Below, one piece after another: positions 1-8,705 of a DNA stretch of 31,489 nucleotides. The notes beneath the pieces were generated by a model. That model was not told the DNA's origin. It did no database searches and saw only the letters and a program-made list of their open reading frames with translations. The translations under genes and the position numbers were made by a program. Origin of the DNA: CAZEZY01 sp964516635 (lineage in GTDB: Bacteria > Pseudomonadota > Gammaproteobacteria > Burkholderiales > Burkholderiaceae_C); the NCBI GenBank assembly GCA_964516635.1, contig CAZEZY010000010.1, positions 1 through 31,489 of the forward strand. Direction: 5' to 3'. Each line of letters opens with the position of its first letter. Position 1 is the stretch's first letter.

Positions 1-220
1 CCAGGCCGATGCCTGGCGCGAGGCCGAGCTGGCCCGCGCCCGCAAGCTGCTGGCCAAAGGCGAGGACGTGGACGCGGTGCTGGAAGCCCTGTCGCGTGGC
101 CTGACGCAGAAAATGCTGCACGGGGCCCTTGCCGAACTGCACGCCGGCGACGAACACACCCGCCAGCAGACCGCCGAAACCGTGTCGCGCCTGTTCCTGC
201 GCGGACAGCCGCGCGGCTAG
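1..220 (+). CDS. hemA: Glutamyl-tRNA reductase, C-terminal end (partial)
   Basis: Only the last 72 codons are inside the window; the reading frame begins at base 2 and ends with TAG at 218-220. The visible part is a charged helical segment (ARARKLLAKGEDVDAVLEAL, then LTQKMLHGALAEL) that fits the C-terminal dimerisation domain of glutamyl-tRNA reductase, the NADPH enzyme that starts tetrapyrrole synthesis from charged tRNA-Glu. The next gene is prfA, then prmC and grxD, which is the usual Burkholderiales order after hemA and strengthens the call. The catalytic and NADPH domains lie upstream of the window. The gap to prfA is about 50 bases, so co-transcription is likely. Confidence 0.85.
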   Translation, partial: QADAWREAELARARKLLAKGEDVDAVLEALSRGLTQKMLHGALAELHAGDEHTRQQTAETVSRLFLRGQPRG

Positions 221-272
221 CCCTCCCCCCTCGCGTCACGGCTGCCGGGCCGTTCGCTTCAAGACTGCATCC

Positions 273-1388
273 ATGAAACCCTTCATCCGCGACACCCTCG
301 AGAGGCAGCGACTGCGTCTGCACGAGCTGGACGCCCTGCTCAGCGCCCCCGACGTCGTGGACAACAGGGAGCGCTTCCGGCAACTGACTCGTGAACATGC
401 GGAGACCGACACTTTGGTGCAGCCCTACCTGCGCTACCTGCAACGCGAGGCCGACCTGACGGAAGCCCGTGCGATGGCGACCGACAGCGACACCGACATG
501 GCAGCGATGGCGCTGGAAGAGATCACCGCCGCCGAGGCCGACCTGGCGGCGCTCGACACCGAGCTGCAAGCCCTGCTGGTGCCACGCGACCCGGACGACA
601 GCCGAAACGCCTTTCTCGAAATCCGCGCTGGCACGGGAGGCGACGAAGCCGCGCTGTTCGCCGGCGATCTGGCCCGCATGTACACCCGCTACGCCGAACG
701 CCAGGGTTGGCGGGTCGAAACCATCAGCGAATCGCCAGCCGAGCTGGGAGGCTACAAGGAACTGGTGCTGCGCATGGTGGGCGAGCGTGCCTACGGCGTG
801 CTGCGCTTTGAGTCGGGCGGCCACCGGGTGCAGCGCGTGCCCAGCACCGAAAGCCAGGGACGCATCCACACCAGCGCCTGCACGGTGGCCGTGATGCCGG
901 AGCCAGACGACACGGAAGCCATCACCCTCAACCCGGCCGATCTGCGCATCGACACCTTCCGAGCCAGCGGCGCGGGGGGCCAGCACATCAACAAGACCGA
1001 TTCGGCGGTGCGTGTGGTGCACCTGCCGACCGGGCTGGTGGCGGAATGCCAGGATGGTCGCAGCCAGCACAGCAACAAGGCCAAGGCCCTGCAGGTGCTG
1101 CAGGCCCGCCTGCAGGAGAAGGATCGCAGTGAGCGCGCCGCCAAAGAAGCGGCCGAACGCAAGGGTCTGATCGGCAGCGGTGACCGCAGCGACCGCATCC
1201 GCACCTACAACTTTCCGCAGGGCCGGCTGACCGACCACCGCATCAACCTCACCCTGTACAAGCTGGGCCTCGTGATGGAAGGCGACCTGGACGAAGTGGT
1301 GCAGGCCCTGCAACTGGCCCATGGCGCCGAACTGATGGCCGATCTGGAACAGCGTGCCGAGCAGGCCAGCCACGGAGCGCTCTCTTGA
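273..1388 (+). CDS. prfA: Peptide chain release factor 1 (RF1)
   Basis: The product is 371 residues, normal for RF1, which reads UAA and UAG stop codons and triggers peptide release. The GGQ catalytic motif is at residues 235-237 (SGAGGQHINKTDSAVRV), where prmC methylates the glutamine. The codon-reading tripeptide is PST at 190-192, matching the PxT pattern of RF1 rather than the SPF of RF2. I chose the ATG at 273 (MKPFIRDTLERQRLR) because the open frame extends upstream to 129 but that part overlaps hemA out of frame and has no RF1 character. The stop overlaps the prmC start (TTGA), so the two are translationally coupled. Confidence 0.97.
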   Translation: MKPFIRDTLERQRLRLHELDALLSAPDVVDNRERFRQLTREHAETDTLVQPYLRYLQREADLTEARAMATDSDTDMAAMALEEITAAEADLAALDTELQALLVPRDPDDSRNAFLEIRAGTGGDEAALFAGDLARMYTRYAERQGWRVETISESPAELGGYKELVLRMVGERAYGVLRFESGGHRVQRVPSTESQGRIHTSACTVAVMPEPDDTEAITLNPADLRIDTFRASGAGGQHINKTDSAVRVVHLPTGLVAECQDGRSQHSNKAKALQVLQARLQEKDRSERAAKEAAERKGLIGSGDRSDRIRTYNFPQGRLTDHRINLTLYKLGLVMEGDLDEVVQALQLAHGAELMADLEQRAEQASHGALS

Positions 1389-2320
1389 CAGGGACCCTGC
1401 GCGATGCGCTGCAGCATGCTGCGCAAAGGGGGCTGGAACGGCTGGACGCCCAACTGCTGCTGATGCATGTTCTGGGCAAACCCCTGCATGACCGCGCATG
1501 GCTGCTGGCGCACGACAGCGACCCCATGCTCCCCGATGCGCAGGCCCGCTATGAAACGCTTTGCCAGCGGCGGGAGGCCGGTGAACCGGTGGCCTACCTG
1601 ACGGGAGAACGGTCGTTTTACGGCCTGAACCTGCAGGTGGACGCCCGTGTGCTGGACCCACGGCCCGACACCGAAACCCTGGTGGACTGGGCGCTGGAGG
1701 TGATGCAAGGCATATCCACCCATACCTCCCCAACCGTGCTGGACCTGGGCACCGGCAGCGGTGCCATCGCGCTGGCCATTCAGTCCAGACGGCCCGATGC
1801 ACGGGTGTGGGCGGTGGACGCCAGCCTCGATGCGCTGGCCGTGGCCACCGCGAATGCGCAGCATCTCGGGTTGCCCGTTCGCTGCCTGCACAACCACTGG
1901 CTGCGACACTGGCCTTCTCGGCACAACAGCCAGGCGGGGACCCTGGCGGTGCCCGGCCGGTTTGACCTGATCGTCAGCAACCCCCCTTACATCCGTTCAA
2001 ACGACCCGCACCTGCCCGCGCTGCGGCACGAACCCCGGCAAGCACTGGTGAGTGGCAGCGACGGACTGGACGACCTGCGCGAGATCGTGGCCACGGCACC
2101 CGGACGCCTTGCTCCCGACGGCTGGCTGCTGATGGAGCATGGTTGGGACCAGGCCGATGACGTGGCGGCACTGCTGGAAGCGGCAGGGTACCGGCTGATC
2201 GGACACCGCCGCGACCTGGGTGGCCACATTCGCTGCACGGGCGGACAGCGTGGCACAAACCCCCAGCCACCGCAGGCCCAACCCCTGCCCGGTTTCCCCT
2301 CGAATGCCCGAGTGGGATAA
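1385..2320 (+). CDS. prmC: Release factor glutamine N5-methyltransferase
   Basis: This enzyme uses S-adenosylmethionine to methylate the GGQ glutamine of RF1 and RF2. The SAM-binding motif I (VLDLGTGSGAIALAI) lies around residues 118-132 and the catalytic NPPY is at 199-202 (IVSNPPYIRSND). The N-terminal helical RF-binding domain precedes them. The start is a TTG at 1385 whose last two bases are the first two of the prfA TGA, a one-codon TTGA coupling; no better ATG is available near the expected N-terminus. At 311 residues it is about 25-30 longer than many PrmC proteins: after the usual end (LGGHIRCTGG) there is a Pro/Gln-rich tail of unknown role. Confidence 0.95.
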   Translation: MTGTLRDALQHAAQRGLERLDAQLLLMHVLGKPLHDRAWLLAHDSDPMLPDAQARYETLCQRREAGEPVAYLTGERSFYGLNLQVDARVLDPRPDTETLVDWALEVMQGISTHTSPTVLDLGTGSGAIALAIQSRRPDARVWAVDASLDALAVATANAQHLGLPVRCLHNHWLRHWPSRHNSQAGTLAVPGRFDLIVSNPPYIRSNDPHLPALRHEPRQALVSGSDGLDDLREIVATAPGRLAPDGWLLMEHGWDQADDVAALLEAAGYRLIGHRRDLGGHIRCTGGQRGTNPQPPQAQPLPGFPSNARVG

Positions 2321-2321
2321 T
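2313..2321 (+). promoter_or_regulatory. Possible extended -10 promoter for grxD
   Basis: A TGG directly before GATAAT (2316-2321) gives an extended -10 shape about 36 bases before the grxD ATG, overlapping the prmC stop codon. The -35 region (TTTCCC at the right distance) is poor. This would let grxD be transcribed apart from prfA-prmC. It is a pattern match only. Confidence 0.4.
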
Positions 2322-2356
2322 CGGATTCGTTCCTGTATTCCAAGCGAGCAATCCCC

Positions 2357-2677
2357 ATGAGCGACGTCCAGCAACGTATCGATCAACTGGTCAAGTCCCA
2401 CGACATCGTGCTTTTCATGAAAGGCACGGCCAGCTTCCCCATGTGCGGTTTTTCGGGCCGCGCGATCCAGATCCTGAAAGCCTGCGGGGCCGATCCCCGT
2501 TCGGTGGCCACCGTCAACGTGCTGGAAGACCCAGAAGTGCGCCAGGGCATCAAGGACTACAGCAACTGGCCCACCATCCCCCAGCTGTACGTGCGCGGCG
2601 AATTCATCGGCGGCTCCGACATCATGATGGAGATGTACGAGTCGGGCGAGTTGCAGCAGGTGATTGCAGGCAGCTGA
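2357..2677 (+). CDS. grxD: Monothiol glutaredoxin, Grx4/GrxD family
   Basis: This 106-residue protein is the standard length of the single-domain monothiol glutaredoxins, which bind a glutathione-coordinated [2Fe-2S] cluster and pass Fe-S clusters on in the cytoplasm. The active-site CGFS is at residues 30-33 (FPMCGFSGRAIQIL). The glutathione-binding WPTIPQLYVRGEFIGGSDI segment follows, with the cis-proline TIP. A methionine precedes the active cysteine where many homologues have glutamine. It lies 36 bases after prmC and is followed by a likely terminator, so the transcript probably ends here. Confidence 0.96.
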   Translation: MSDVQQRIDQLVKSHDIVLFMKGTASFPMCGFSGRAIQILKACGADPRSVATVNVLEDPEVRQGIKDYSNWPTIPQLYVRGEFIGGSDIMMEMYESGELQQVIAGS

Positions 2678-2680
2678 ACG

Positions 2681-2713
2681 CCCGGATTCCCCCCGAATCG
2701 GGTGGGTTTTTCG
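2681..2713 (+). terminator. Probable intrinsic terminator after grxD
   Basis: The arms CCCGGATTC and GAATCGGG pair around a CCCC loop with one bulged G, followed closely by GTGGGTTTTT. Strand and position fit the end of the grxD transcript. The stem is modest, so efficiency is uncertain. Confidence 0.6.
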
Positions 2714-2762
2714 CGCTTGAACGCTGGCACGACCTATGCTTGAATGCAGGTATCGCGTCGTG

Positions 2763-2768
2763 AAGGAG
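2763..2768 (+). promoter_or_regulatory. Ribosome binding site that sets the AAA+ ATPase start
   Basis: GAAGGAG ends six bases before the ATG at 2775. An in-frame ATG at 2736 has no comparable site, so 2775 is the better start. Confidence 0.75.
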
Positions 2769-2774
2769 CCCATC

Positions 2775-3776
2775 ATGCGTTCCACCAGCCTCACTGTTCC
2801 CAGCCTGGGTCTGCCCATTGCCCGCATGCGCAACGTGTTTCGCGCCGACGATGTCGAACGCAAGCTGGCCAAGCTGCAATCACAGGGCAACGAGCGCGAG
2901 TTTGAAGGCCTGCGCTCCACCTACGAACGCATGCTGGAACGTGGGCCTCAGCGGTTTGCCGTCAAACCTTCGGGGGTGCCGGACATGGCACCGCTTTATG
3001 GCCAGTTGCCCAATTTCGGGGAAGTGCTGGACGATGTGAAACGCCATGTGGCGCTGGCCCAGGACAGCCAGGACCACCTGGAGGTCACGCCCATGCTGCT
3101 GCTGGGCCCACCCGGCGTGGGCAAAACCCACTTTGCCCACAAACTGGCCGACTTGCTCGGCACCACCATGAGCCTGGTGCCCATGAGCTCCATGACGGCC
3201 GGCTGGCTGCTGTCGGGATCGTCCTCGCAGTGGAAAGGCGCCAAGCCCGGCAAGGTGTTTGAAGCGCTGGTGGACGGGCAGTATGCGAATCCGGTGATCG
3301 TGGTCGACGAGATCGACAAGGCGAGTGCCGACGCGCAGTACGACCCGCTGGGCGCCCTGTACAGCCTGCTCGAGCACGACACTGCCCAGCGCTTTGTGGA
3401 CGAGTTCGCCGAAGTGCCGATCGATGCCAGCCAGGTCATCTGGATCACGACCGCCAACGACGAGCGCACCATCCCGGAACCCATCCTGAACCGGATGAAT
3501 GTGTTCCAGATCGAGCCACCCACGCTGGAAGCCGCCCGGCAGATTGCACGCCAGCTTTACCAGAGCCTGCGCGACGAGCACGACTGGGGACGGCTGTTTG
3601 CCGAAGACCCGTCGGACGATGTCCTGGATCAACTGGCCACCCTCGCCCCTCGGGAGATGCGTCGCGCGTTGATGACCGGATTTGGCAACGCCCGGCTTGA
3701 CCGGCGGGACGCCATCGAGGTCAAGGACCTGCCGCGTACCGGCAGCGGCAAAAGCCGGATCGGCTTTTTGCAGTAG
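2775..3776 (+). CDS. Lon-type AAA+ ATPase without a protease domain
   Basis: The product is 333 residues with one AAA+ module. Walker A is GPPGVGKT at 111-118, Walker B is VIVVDEIDKA at about 174-183, and sensor 1 is WITTANDERTIPEPILNRM. The segment around the pore loop and the ANDERTIPEPILNRMNVF stretch resemble the Lon protease AAA+ module, and a sensor-2-like region follows (LAPREMRRALMTGFGNARL). There is no Lon N-domain and no Ser-Lys protease domain; the protein ends 30 or so residues after sensor 2. The role is unknown: it could be an unfoldase or remodelling factor working with a separate partner. The gene stands alone between grxD and a convergent transglycosylase gene, six bases from it. 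Confidence 0.85.
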   Translation: MRSTSLTVPSLGLPIARMRNVFRADDVERKLAKLQSQGNEREFEGLRSTYERMLERGPQRFAVKPSGVPDMAPLYGQLPNFGEVLDDVKRHVALAQDSQDHLEVTPMLLLGPPGVGKTHFAHKLADLLGTTMSLVPMSSMTAGWLLSGSSSQWKGAKPGKVFEALVDGQYANPVIVVDEIDKASADAQYDPLGALYSLLEHDTAQRFVDEFAEVPIDASQVIWITTANDERTIPEPILNRMNVFQIEPPTLEAARQIARQLYQSLRDEHDWGRLFAEDPSDDVLDQLATLAPREMRRALMTGFGNARLDRRDAIEVKDLPRTGSGKSRIGFLQ

Positions 3777-3782
3777 CCGCCC

Positions 3783-4424
3783 TCAGGCCAGACGCCACTG
3801 GCGCTGGGCGGCAAAGACGGCGTCGGGATAGGTGGCCCGACCCCGGCTCCCGTTGTACCGGCCCAACGCCAGAAACAGGTCCCCGCGCTCCATGTCCAGG
3901 TAGTGGCGCAGGATCACGCAGCCGAATCGGATGTTGGTCTGCAGATGAAACAGCTTGCCAGGATCGCCATCGCCAATCAATCGGGACCAGAAAGGCATGA
4001 TCTGCATGTAACCCCGTGCTCCCACCGAGGAAATCGCGAACTTGCGGAAGGCGCTTTCGACCTGGATGACACCCAGCACCAGGGATTCGTCCAAACCGGA
4101 CCGCCGGCTTTCATACCAGACGGTCTGCAGAAAATCGACACGGTCCTGCAGTTCCGGCTTGCGTCGCTGCAGGCGAGGGCTGAGTTCGCCGAGCCACCGC
4201 AGATAGGCCACCCGGGCTTCTGAGGACACGAACTCGGGTTCGAGCGGCGCGGAAAAATCAATGGCGGCCCGTAGGGCCTGACGCACCGAATCGGACAAAG
4301 GCTCCTCGATCTGACCGGCATGCACCGCCCAGGGGCATGCCAGAGCAGCGACGGCCGAGACACCAGCCAGCAAACCAGCTCGGCGTTGCAACCCTTGAAT
4401 CCCCAGGCGGTTCACCCGCGCCAT
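3783..4424 (-). CDS. Secreted lytic transglycosylase, SLT domain
   Basis: This 213-residue protein should cleave peptidoglycan glycan strands to 1,6-anhydromuramyl products in the periplasm. A signal peptide spans about residues 1-36 (Arg-rich start, hydrophobic core, cleavage after AVHA). The SLT catalytic glutamate is probably E123 in GVIQVESAFRKFA, followed by SSVGARGYMQIMPF and the ALGRYNGSRG motif, all typical of Slt-type folds. There is no lipobox, so it is probably soluble rather than a lipoprotein. It starts one base after the proS stop, so it is likely co-transcribed and coupled with proS. The partner gene on the other side converges on it. Confidence 0.92.
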   Translation of the reverse strand: MARVNRLGIQGLQRRAGLLAGVSAVAALACPWAVHAGQIEEPLSDSVRQALRAAIDFSAPLEPEFVSSEARVAYLRWLGELSPRLQRRKPELQDRVDFLQTVWYESRRSGLDESLVLGVIQVESAFRKFAISSVGARGYMQIMPFWSRLIGDGDPGKLFHLQTNIRFGCVILRHYLDMERGDLFLALGRYNGSRGRATYPDAVFAAQRQWRLA

Positions 4425-4425
4425 G

Positions 4426-6171
4426 TCAGACCCCCAGCTTGCCCTTCAACCACAACAGCACCTCGCCAACGGGCAACTTGGTGGCGGCCGCATCTCGGCG
4501 GTGCTGGTACTCCACCAGGCCTTCCTTCAGGCCCTTGTCGCCAAGGGTGACACGGTGCGGCACGCCAATCAACTCCCAGTCGGCAAACATGGCGCCCGGG
4601 CGCTCGCCACGGTCATCCAGCATCACGTCCACCCCGAGGGCCGCGAGTTGGTCGTGCAATGCCTCGGCAGCCGCCTTGACCGCCTCGCTGCGGTCCATGC
4701 CGATGGGGCAGATGACCACGGTGAACGGCGCAATGGCGTCGGGCCAGATGATGCCGCGCTCGTCGTGGTTCTGCTCGATGGCTGCTGCCGGCAGGCGCGT
4801 CACGCCGATGCCATAGCAACCCATCTCGAAGGGCTTGGGCTTGCCGTCTTCGTCGAGGAAGGTGGCGTTCATGGCGCGGCTGTACTTGGTGCCGAGGTAG
4901 AACACATGGCCGACCTCGATGCCACGCTCGATGGCCAGCACACCCTGTCCGTCTGGCGACAGGTCGCCCGCCACGATGTTGCGGATGTCGGCGACCCGAT
5001 CCGGCTCGGGCAGGTCACGCACCCAGTTCACGCCGGTCAGGTGGAAATCGGCCTCGTTGGCGCCGCAGATCCAGTCAGCCATCACGGCCACCTCGCGATC
5101 GGCGATCACGTTGACCGGACGCTTCAGATTCAACGGGCCCAGATAGCCTGGCTTGCAGCCGAAATGGTCGACGATCTCGGCCTCGGTGGCAAAACGGAAA
5201 CCCAGGTCAAGGCCCGGCAGCTTGCCCACCTTGACCTCGTTCATGTCGTGATCGCCGCGCAGCAGCAGGAGCCAGACGGTGCTCTTGACGATCTCGTCGC
5301 GCTCATTGATCTCGTCGGTGGCCAGCACGATGGACTTGACGGTGTTCGACAGCGGAACGCCGAGCAGTTCAGCCACCTGGGCGCAGGTGCTCTTGCCAGG
5401 GGTGGGGGTTCTGGTGAGTGACTGGCCGGGCGCCGGGCGCGGCCCCTGGGGCGCCAGTGCCTCGGCCTTCTCGATGTTGGCGGCGTAGTCGCTGGCGGGG
5501 CAGTAAACGATGGCATCTTCGCCCGTGGCGGCAATCACCTGAAATTCCTCGCTCAGATCGCCACCAATGGCGCCGCTGTCGGCCGCCACGGCGCGGTACG
5601 TCAGGCCGAAGCGGTCGAAGATGCGGCGGTAGGCGGCCGCCATGGCCTGATAGCTGGCCTGAGCCGCTTCAGCACTGCGGTCGAAACTGTAGGCGTCCTT
5701 CATGATGAATTCACGGCCTCGCATCAGGCCGAAACGCGGGCGCCGCTCGTCGCGGAACTTGGTCTGGATCTGGTAGAAATTTTTGGGCAGCTGCTTGTAG
5801 CTGCGCAGTTCCTGGCGGGCGATGTCGGTCACCACCTCCTCGCTGGTGGGCTGCACCACGTAATCACGCTCATGGCGGTCCTGGATGCGCAGCAATTCGG
5901 GGCCCATCTTGGCAAATCGGCCCGTTTCCTGCCACAGCTCGGCCGGCTGGATCACCGGCATGGTCAGCTCCACCGCGCCAGCGGCGTTCATTTCTTCGCG
6001 AATGATCTTCTCGACCTTCTGGATGACCCGAAGCCCCATGGGCATGTAGGTGTAGATGCCCGCACCGAGCTTCTTGATCATGCCGGCGCGCGTCATGAGC
6101 TGGTGACTGACGACCTCGGCGTCGGCCGGGGCTTCCTTGAGGGTGGAAATGAAAAACTGGGACGCTTTCAT
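4426..6171 (-). CDS. proS: Prolyl-tRNA synthetase, bacterial type
   Basis: The 581-residue length fits the bacterial ProS class with the inserted editing domain. It charges tRNA-Pro with proline. Class II motifs are visible: the motif 2 region near RDERRPRFGLMRGREFIMKD and the motif 3 region near GCYGIGVTRLPAAAIEQ. The central editing insert begins after VIAATGEDAIVYCPASDYAANIEKAE, and an anticodon-binding domain ends the protein. I chose the ATG at 6171 (MKASQFFISTLKEAPADAEV) because this is the conserved N-terminus; the frame stays open for another 59 codons with no family similarity. It is divergent from rppH across about 127 bases and upstream of a transglycosylase gene. Confidence 0.97.
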   Translation of the reverse strand: MKASQFFISTLKEAPADAEVVSHQLMTRAGMIKKLGAGIYTYMPMGLRVIQKVEKIIREEMNAAGAVELTMPVIQPAELWQETGRFAKMGPELLRIQDRHERDYVVQPTSEEVVTDIARQELRSYKQLPKNFYQIQTKFRDERRPRFGLMRGREFIMKDAYSFDRSAEAAQASYQAMAAAYRRIFDRFGLTYRAVAADSGAIGGDLSEEFQVIAATGEDAIVYCPASDYAANIEKAEALAPQGPRPAPGQSLTRTPTPGKSTCAQVAELLGVPLSNTVKSIVLATDEINERDEIVKSTVWLLLLRGDHDMNEVKVGKLPGLDLGFRFATEAEIVDHFGCKPGYLGPLNLKRPVNVIADREVAVMADWICGANEADFHLTGVNWVRDLPEPDRVADIRNIVAGDLSPDGQGVLAIERGIEVGHVFYLGTKYSRAMNATFLDEDGKPKPFEMGCYGIGVTRLPAAAIEQNHDERGIIWPDAIAPFTVVICPIGMDRSEAVKAAAEALHDQLAALGVDVMLDDRGERPGAMFADWELIGVPHRVTLGDKGLKEGLVEYQHRRDAAATKLPVGEVLLWLKGKLGV

Positions 6172-6298
6172 GGGTGTTTGGCTGGTACTTGCAGTGGGCT
6201 TCCGGCTGGGCCACACCCCAGGGATTACCCCGAGAAATGCTACCCAAGTGGCAGTCAACGATGCATAATCGAGACAGTTTAAAAATTTGGGGTTGATT

Positions 6299-6979
6299 AT
6301 GCTTGACAGAGACGGCTTCAGGCCCAATGTCGGCATCATTCTGCTCAACCAGAAGAATCAGGTGTTCTGGGGCAAGCGCATACGCACCCACTCCTGGCAG
6401 TTTCCGCAGGGTGGCATCGACCGGGGCGAAACCCCGGAGCAGGCGATGTACCGCGAATTGCACGAGGAAGTCGGCCTCAAGCCGGAACACGTGACCATCA
6501 TTGCCCGCACACGGGACTGGTTGCGCTACGAAGTGCCAGACCGCTTCATCCGCCGGGATGCCCGCGGTCACTACAAAGGCCAGAAACAGATCTGGTATTT
6601 GCTGCGTCTGCTGGGTGGCGACTGGAATCTGAACCTGCGGGCCACCAGCCACCCCGAGTTCGATGCCTGGCGGTGGAACGACTACTGGGTGCCGCTGGAT
6701 GTGGTGGTCGAATTCAAGCGCGGCGTCTACGAAATGGCACTGACCGAGTTGTCGAGATACCTGCCGCGTCAGGACAACCGCAACCGGTTTCTGAGAGGCA
6801 ATGCCCGCCCACGGAGCCCCCGTTTGTCGCCGGATGTGGTGCCAGCCGCGACCCTGACCCACCGAGGCCTTTCGATACACATGGAACTGCCACCAGGCGC
6901 CTGCTACGACCCAGACCCGCAACACCCCACGCCCCTGTTCGGTGGCGTTGCCTCACCTTCTTCCGGGGAAACCCATTGA
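6299..6979 (+). CDS. rppH: RNA pyrophosphohydrolase (Nudix)
   Basis: RppH removes pyrophosphate from the 5' triphosphate end of mRNA, which starts RNase E-dependent decay. The N-terminus MLDRDGFRPNVGIILLNQ and the Nudix box (GGIDRGETPEQAMYRELHEEVGL, about residues 38-60) are clear, with HSWQFPQ just before it. The ATG at 6299 is preferred over a TTG at 6287 because it gives the conserved N-terminus. At 226 residues it is about 50 longer than the enterobacterial protein; the extra is a Pro/Arg-rich tail after LSRYLPRQDNR. The end overlaps the next gene through TTGA. Confidence 0.95.
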   Translation: MLDRDGFRPNVGIILLNQKNQVFWGKRIRTHSWQFPQGGIDRGETPEQAMYRELHEEVGLKPEHVTIIARTRDWLRYEVPDRFIRRDARGHYKGQKQIWYLLRLLGGDWNLNLRATSHPEFDAWRWNDYWVPLDVVVEFKRGVYEMALTELSRYLPRQDNRNRFLRGNARPRSPRLSPDVVPAATLTHRGLSIHMELPPGACYDPDPQHPTPLFGGVASPSSGETH

Positions 6980-7518
6980 ATTCACGCGCCCTGAAGGCAG
7001 GCCTGGGCCTGTGCCTGGTTGTTTTGACGTCTGCCGTGCAGGCCCAGTGGGCCAGCGCGAACGATGCCGAGTGGAAAGAAGGCACGGTGCCTGCACCGCC
7101 CGACTTTTCCACGGCACGGCTCGCGTCCTTTGACGTGTCGGTTCACTCGGAACTCCGCTACGGCCTGATTCCCGATTCCTTGCAGGTGGGCGATGACGGT
7201 GTGGTGCGTTATGTGATCGTCGCGCAGAGTCGCAGCGGCGCGGTGAACGTGCTGTACGAAGGTGTGCGTTGCAAGACACGCGAAATGCGCACTTACGCGC
7301 GCTGGTCTCCGAATTCGTCACCGCTGCCCAGTCCGTTCACGCAGGCCGACGGCGAATGGCGGACCGTGGAGCGGGTCGACTGGATCGGCCTCACGACAGG
7401 CCCTCAGGCGAGGCCCGCGTTGGCGCTTGCCCGCACGGCCCTGTGCGACGGCAGCACCCTCAACGGCAACCCTCAACGGATGCTGAGGGACCTTCGCCTG
7501 GGCAAGCCCCGAGACTGA
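6976..7518 (+). CDS. CNP1-like family secreted protein
   Basis: This 180-residue protein begins with a signal peptide (hydrophobic stretch ALKAGLGLCLVVLTSAVQA, cleavage before QWASAND). The rest resembles the CNP1-like family, first described from a Neisseria exported antigen-like protein: SLQVGDDGVVRYVIVAQSRSGAVNVLYEGVRC and an EWRTVERVDW segment are the best-matching parts. Function is unknown; location is probably periplasm or envelope. The start is a TTG at 6976 overlapping the rppH TGA, with GGGGAA eight bases upstream; the open frame continues upstream only as a shadow of rppH. It is probably translated with rppH, and ends four bases from the convergent proB. Confidence 0.85.
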   Translation: MNSRALKAGLGLCLVVLTSAVQAQWASANDAEWKEGTVPAPPDFSTARLASFDVSVHSELRYGLIPDSLQVGDDGVVRYVIVAQSRSGAVNVLYEGVRCKTREMRTYARWSPNSSPLPSPFTQADGEWRTVERVDWIGLTTGPQARPALALARTALCDGSTLNGNPQRMLRDLRLGKPRD

Positions 7519-7522
7519 GGTT

Positions 7523-8698
7523 TCAAGCCGAGCGGGTCAGGACGAGATTGTCGCGATGGATCATCTCGGGTTCGGCGGCGTAGCCCAGCAGGCGCTCGAA
7601 ATCGGCGGACGATTTCCGGCACAGCAGCCGGGCTTCGCTGGCGGCGTAATTGGCCAGACCGCGAGCCACTTCACCGCCCCGCAGATCGCGGATGGCAATC
7701 ACGTCGCCACGAGAAAAATCGCCTTCGACCCCGGTCATCCCGATGGGCAGCAGGCTCTTGCCTTCCTGCACGATCTTTGAAACGGCGCCGTCATCGACCA
7801 TGACCGCACCACGCAGTTGAAGATGGTCCGCCATCCACTGCTTGCGGGCCTGTTTTTTGGGCGTGTCGGCCACCAGGCAGGTGCCGATGGGTTCCCCCGC
7901 CATCAGCCGCACCAGAGCGTTCGGCTCGCGGCCCCAGGCAATGACGGTGGAGGCGCCCGAGCCGGCGGCACGCTTGGCCGCCAGGATCTTGGTGATCATG
8001 CCGCCGGTGCCCACCCGCGAACCGGCACCACCCGCCATCTCCTCGAGTTTCGGGTCGCCGGCACGGGCCACGTGCACGAACTGCGCGGCCGGGTCCTTGC
8101 GTGGATCGGCGGTGTAGAGGCCTTTCTGGTCGGTCAGGATGACCAGTACATCGGCTTCGACCAGGTTGGCCACCAGGGCGCCCAGGGTGTCGTTGTCGCC
8201 AAACTTGATCTCGTCGTTGACCACCGTGTCGTTTTCGTTGATGACGGGGACCACACGGTGCTCAAGCAATGTGAGCAGGGTCGAGCGGGCGTTCAGGTAG
8301 CGCTCGCGGTCGGCCAGATCGGCGTGGGTCAGCAACACCTGGGCGCTGCGCAGACCCAGTTCGCGCAGCTTGGATTCGTACATCTGCACCAGACCCATCT
8401 GACCCACGGCGGCAGCGGCCTGCAACTCGTTGATTGCTGTCGGGCGTCTGGCCCATCCGAGTCGTTTCATGCCTTCGGCAATGGCGCCGCTGCTGACCAT
8501 GATGACCTCGCGACCGTCCTGCACCAGGGCACTCAGTTGCTGGCTCCACTGGCCGATGGCGTCTTCGTCCAGCCCACGGCCTTCGTTGGTGACCAGGCTG
8601 GAACCCACCTTGACCACGATGCGGCGGGCCCCGCGCAAGACATCGGCAGGTGCAGACTGGGGGGTGGCCAAGGGAATCGCGGGAGACTCGACGGTCAT
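7523..8698 (-). CDS. proB: Glutamate 5-kinase with PUA domain
   Basis: ProB phosphorylates glutamate, the first step to proline and its feedback-controlled point. The product is 391 residues. The kinase domain opens with ARRIVVKVGSSLVTNEG and contains VSSGAIAEGMKRLGW and INENDTVVNDEIKFGDND (glutamate-binding and catalytic regions). The C-terminal PUA domain begins around HLQLRGAVMVDDGA. I chose the ATG at 8698 because it starts seven bases after the obgE stop; another ATG at 8728 would overlap obgE. A 22-residue leader before the kinase core is longer than in E. coli. It is the last gene of the rplU operon; proA is not in the window. Confidence 0.96.
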   Translation of the reverse strand: MTVESPAIPLATPQSAPADVLRGARRIVVKVGSSLVTNEGRGLDEDAIGQWSQQLSALVQDGREVIMVSSGAIAEGMKRLGWARRPTAINELQAAAAVGQMGLVQMYESKLRELGLRSAQVLLTHADLADRERYLNARSTLLTLLEHRVVPVINENDTVVNDEIKFGDNDTLGALVANLVEADVLVILTDQKGLYTADPRKDPAAQFVHVARAGDPKLEEMAGGAGSRVGTGGMITKILAAKRAAGSGASTVIAWGREPNALVRLMAGEPIGTCLVADTPKKQARKQWMADHLQLRGAVMVDDGAVSKIVQEGKSLLPIGMTGVEGDFSRGDVIAIRDLRGGEVARGLANYAASEARLLCRKSSADFERLLGYAAEPEMIHRDNLVLTRSA

Positions 8699-8705
8699 GA
8701 TGGCA

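Noticed and set aside
6241..6298. Promoter for rppH with -10 CATAAT at 6264-6269
   Set aside because: The hexamer is reasonable, but no acceptable -35 lies 16-18 bases upstream and there is no extended -10, so it is not listed as a feature.
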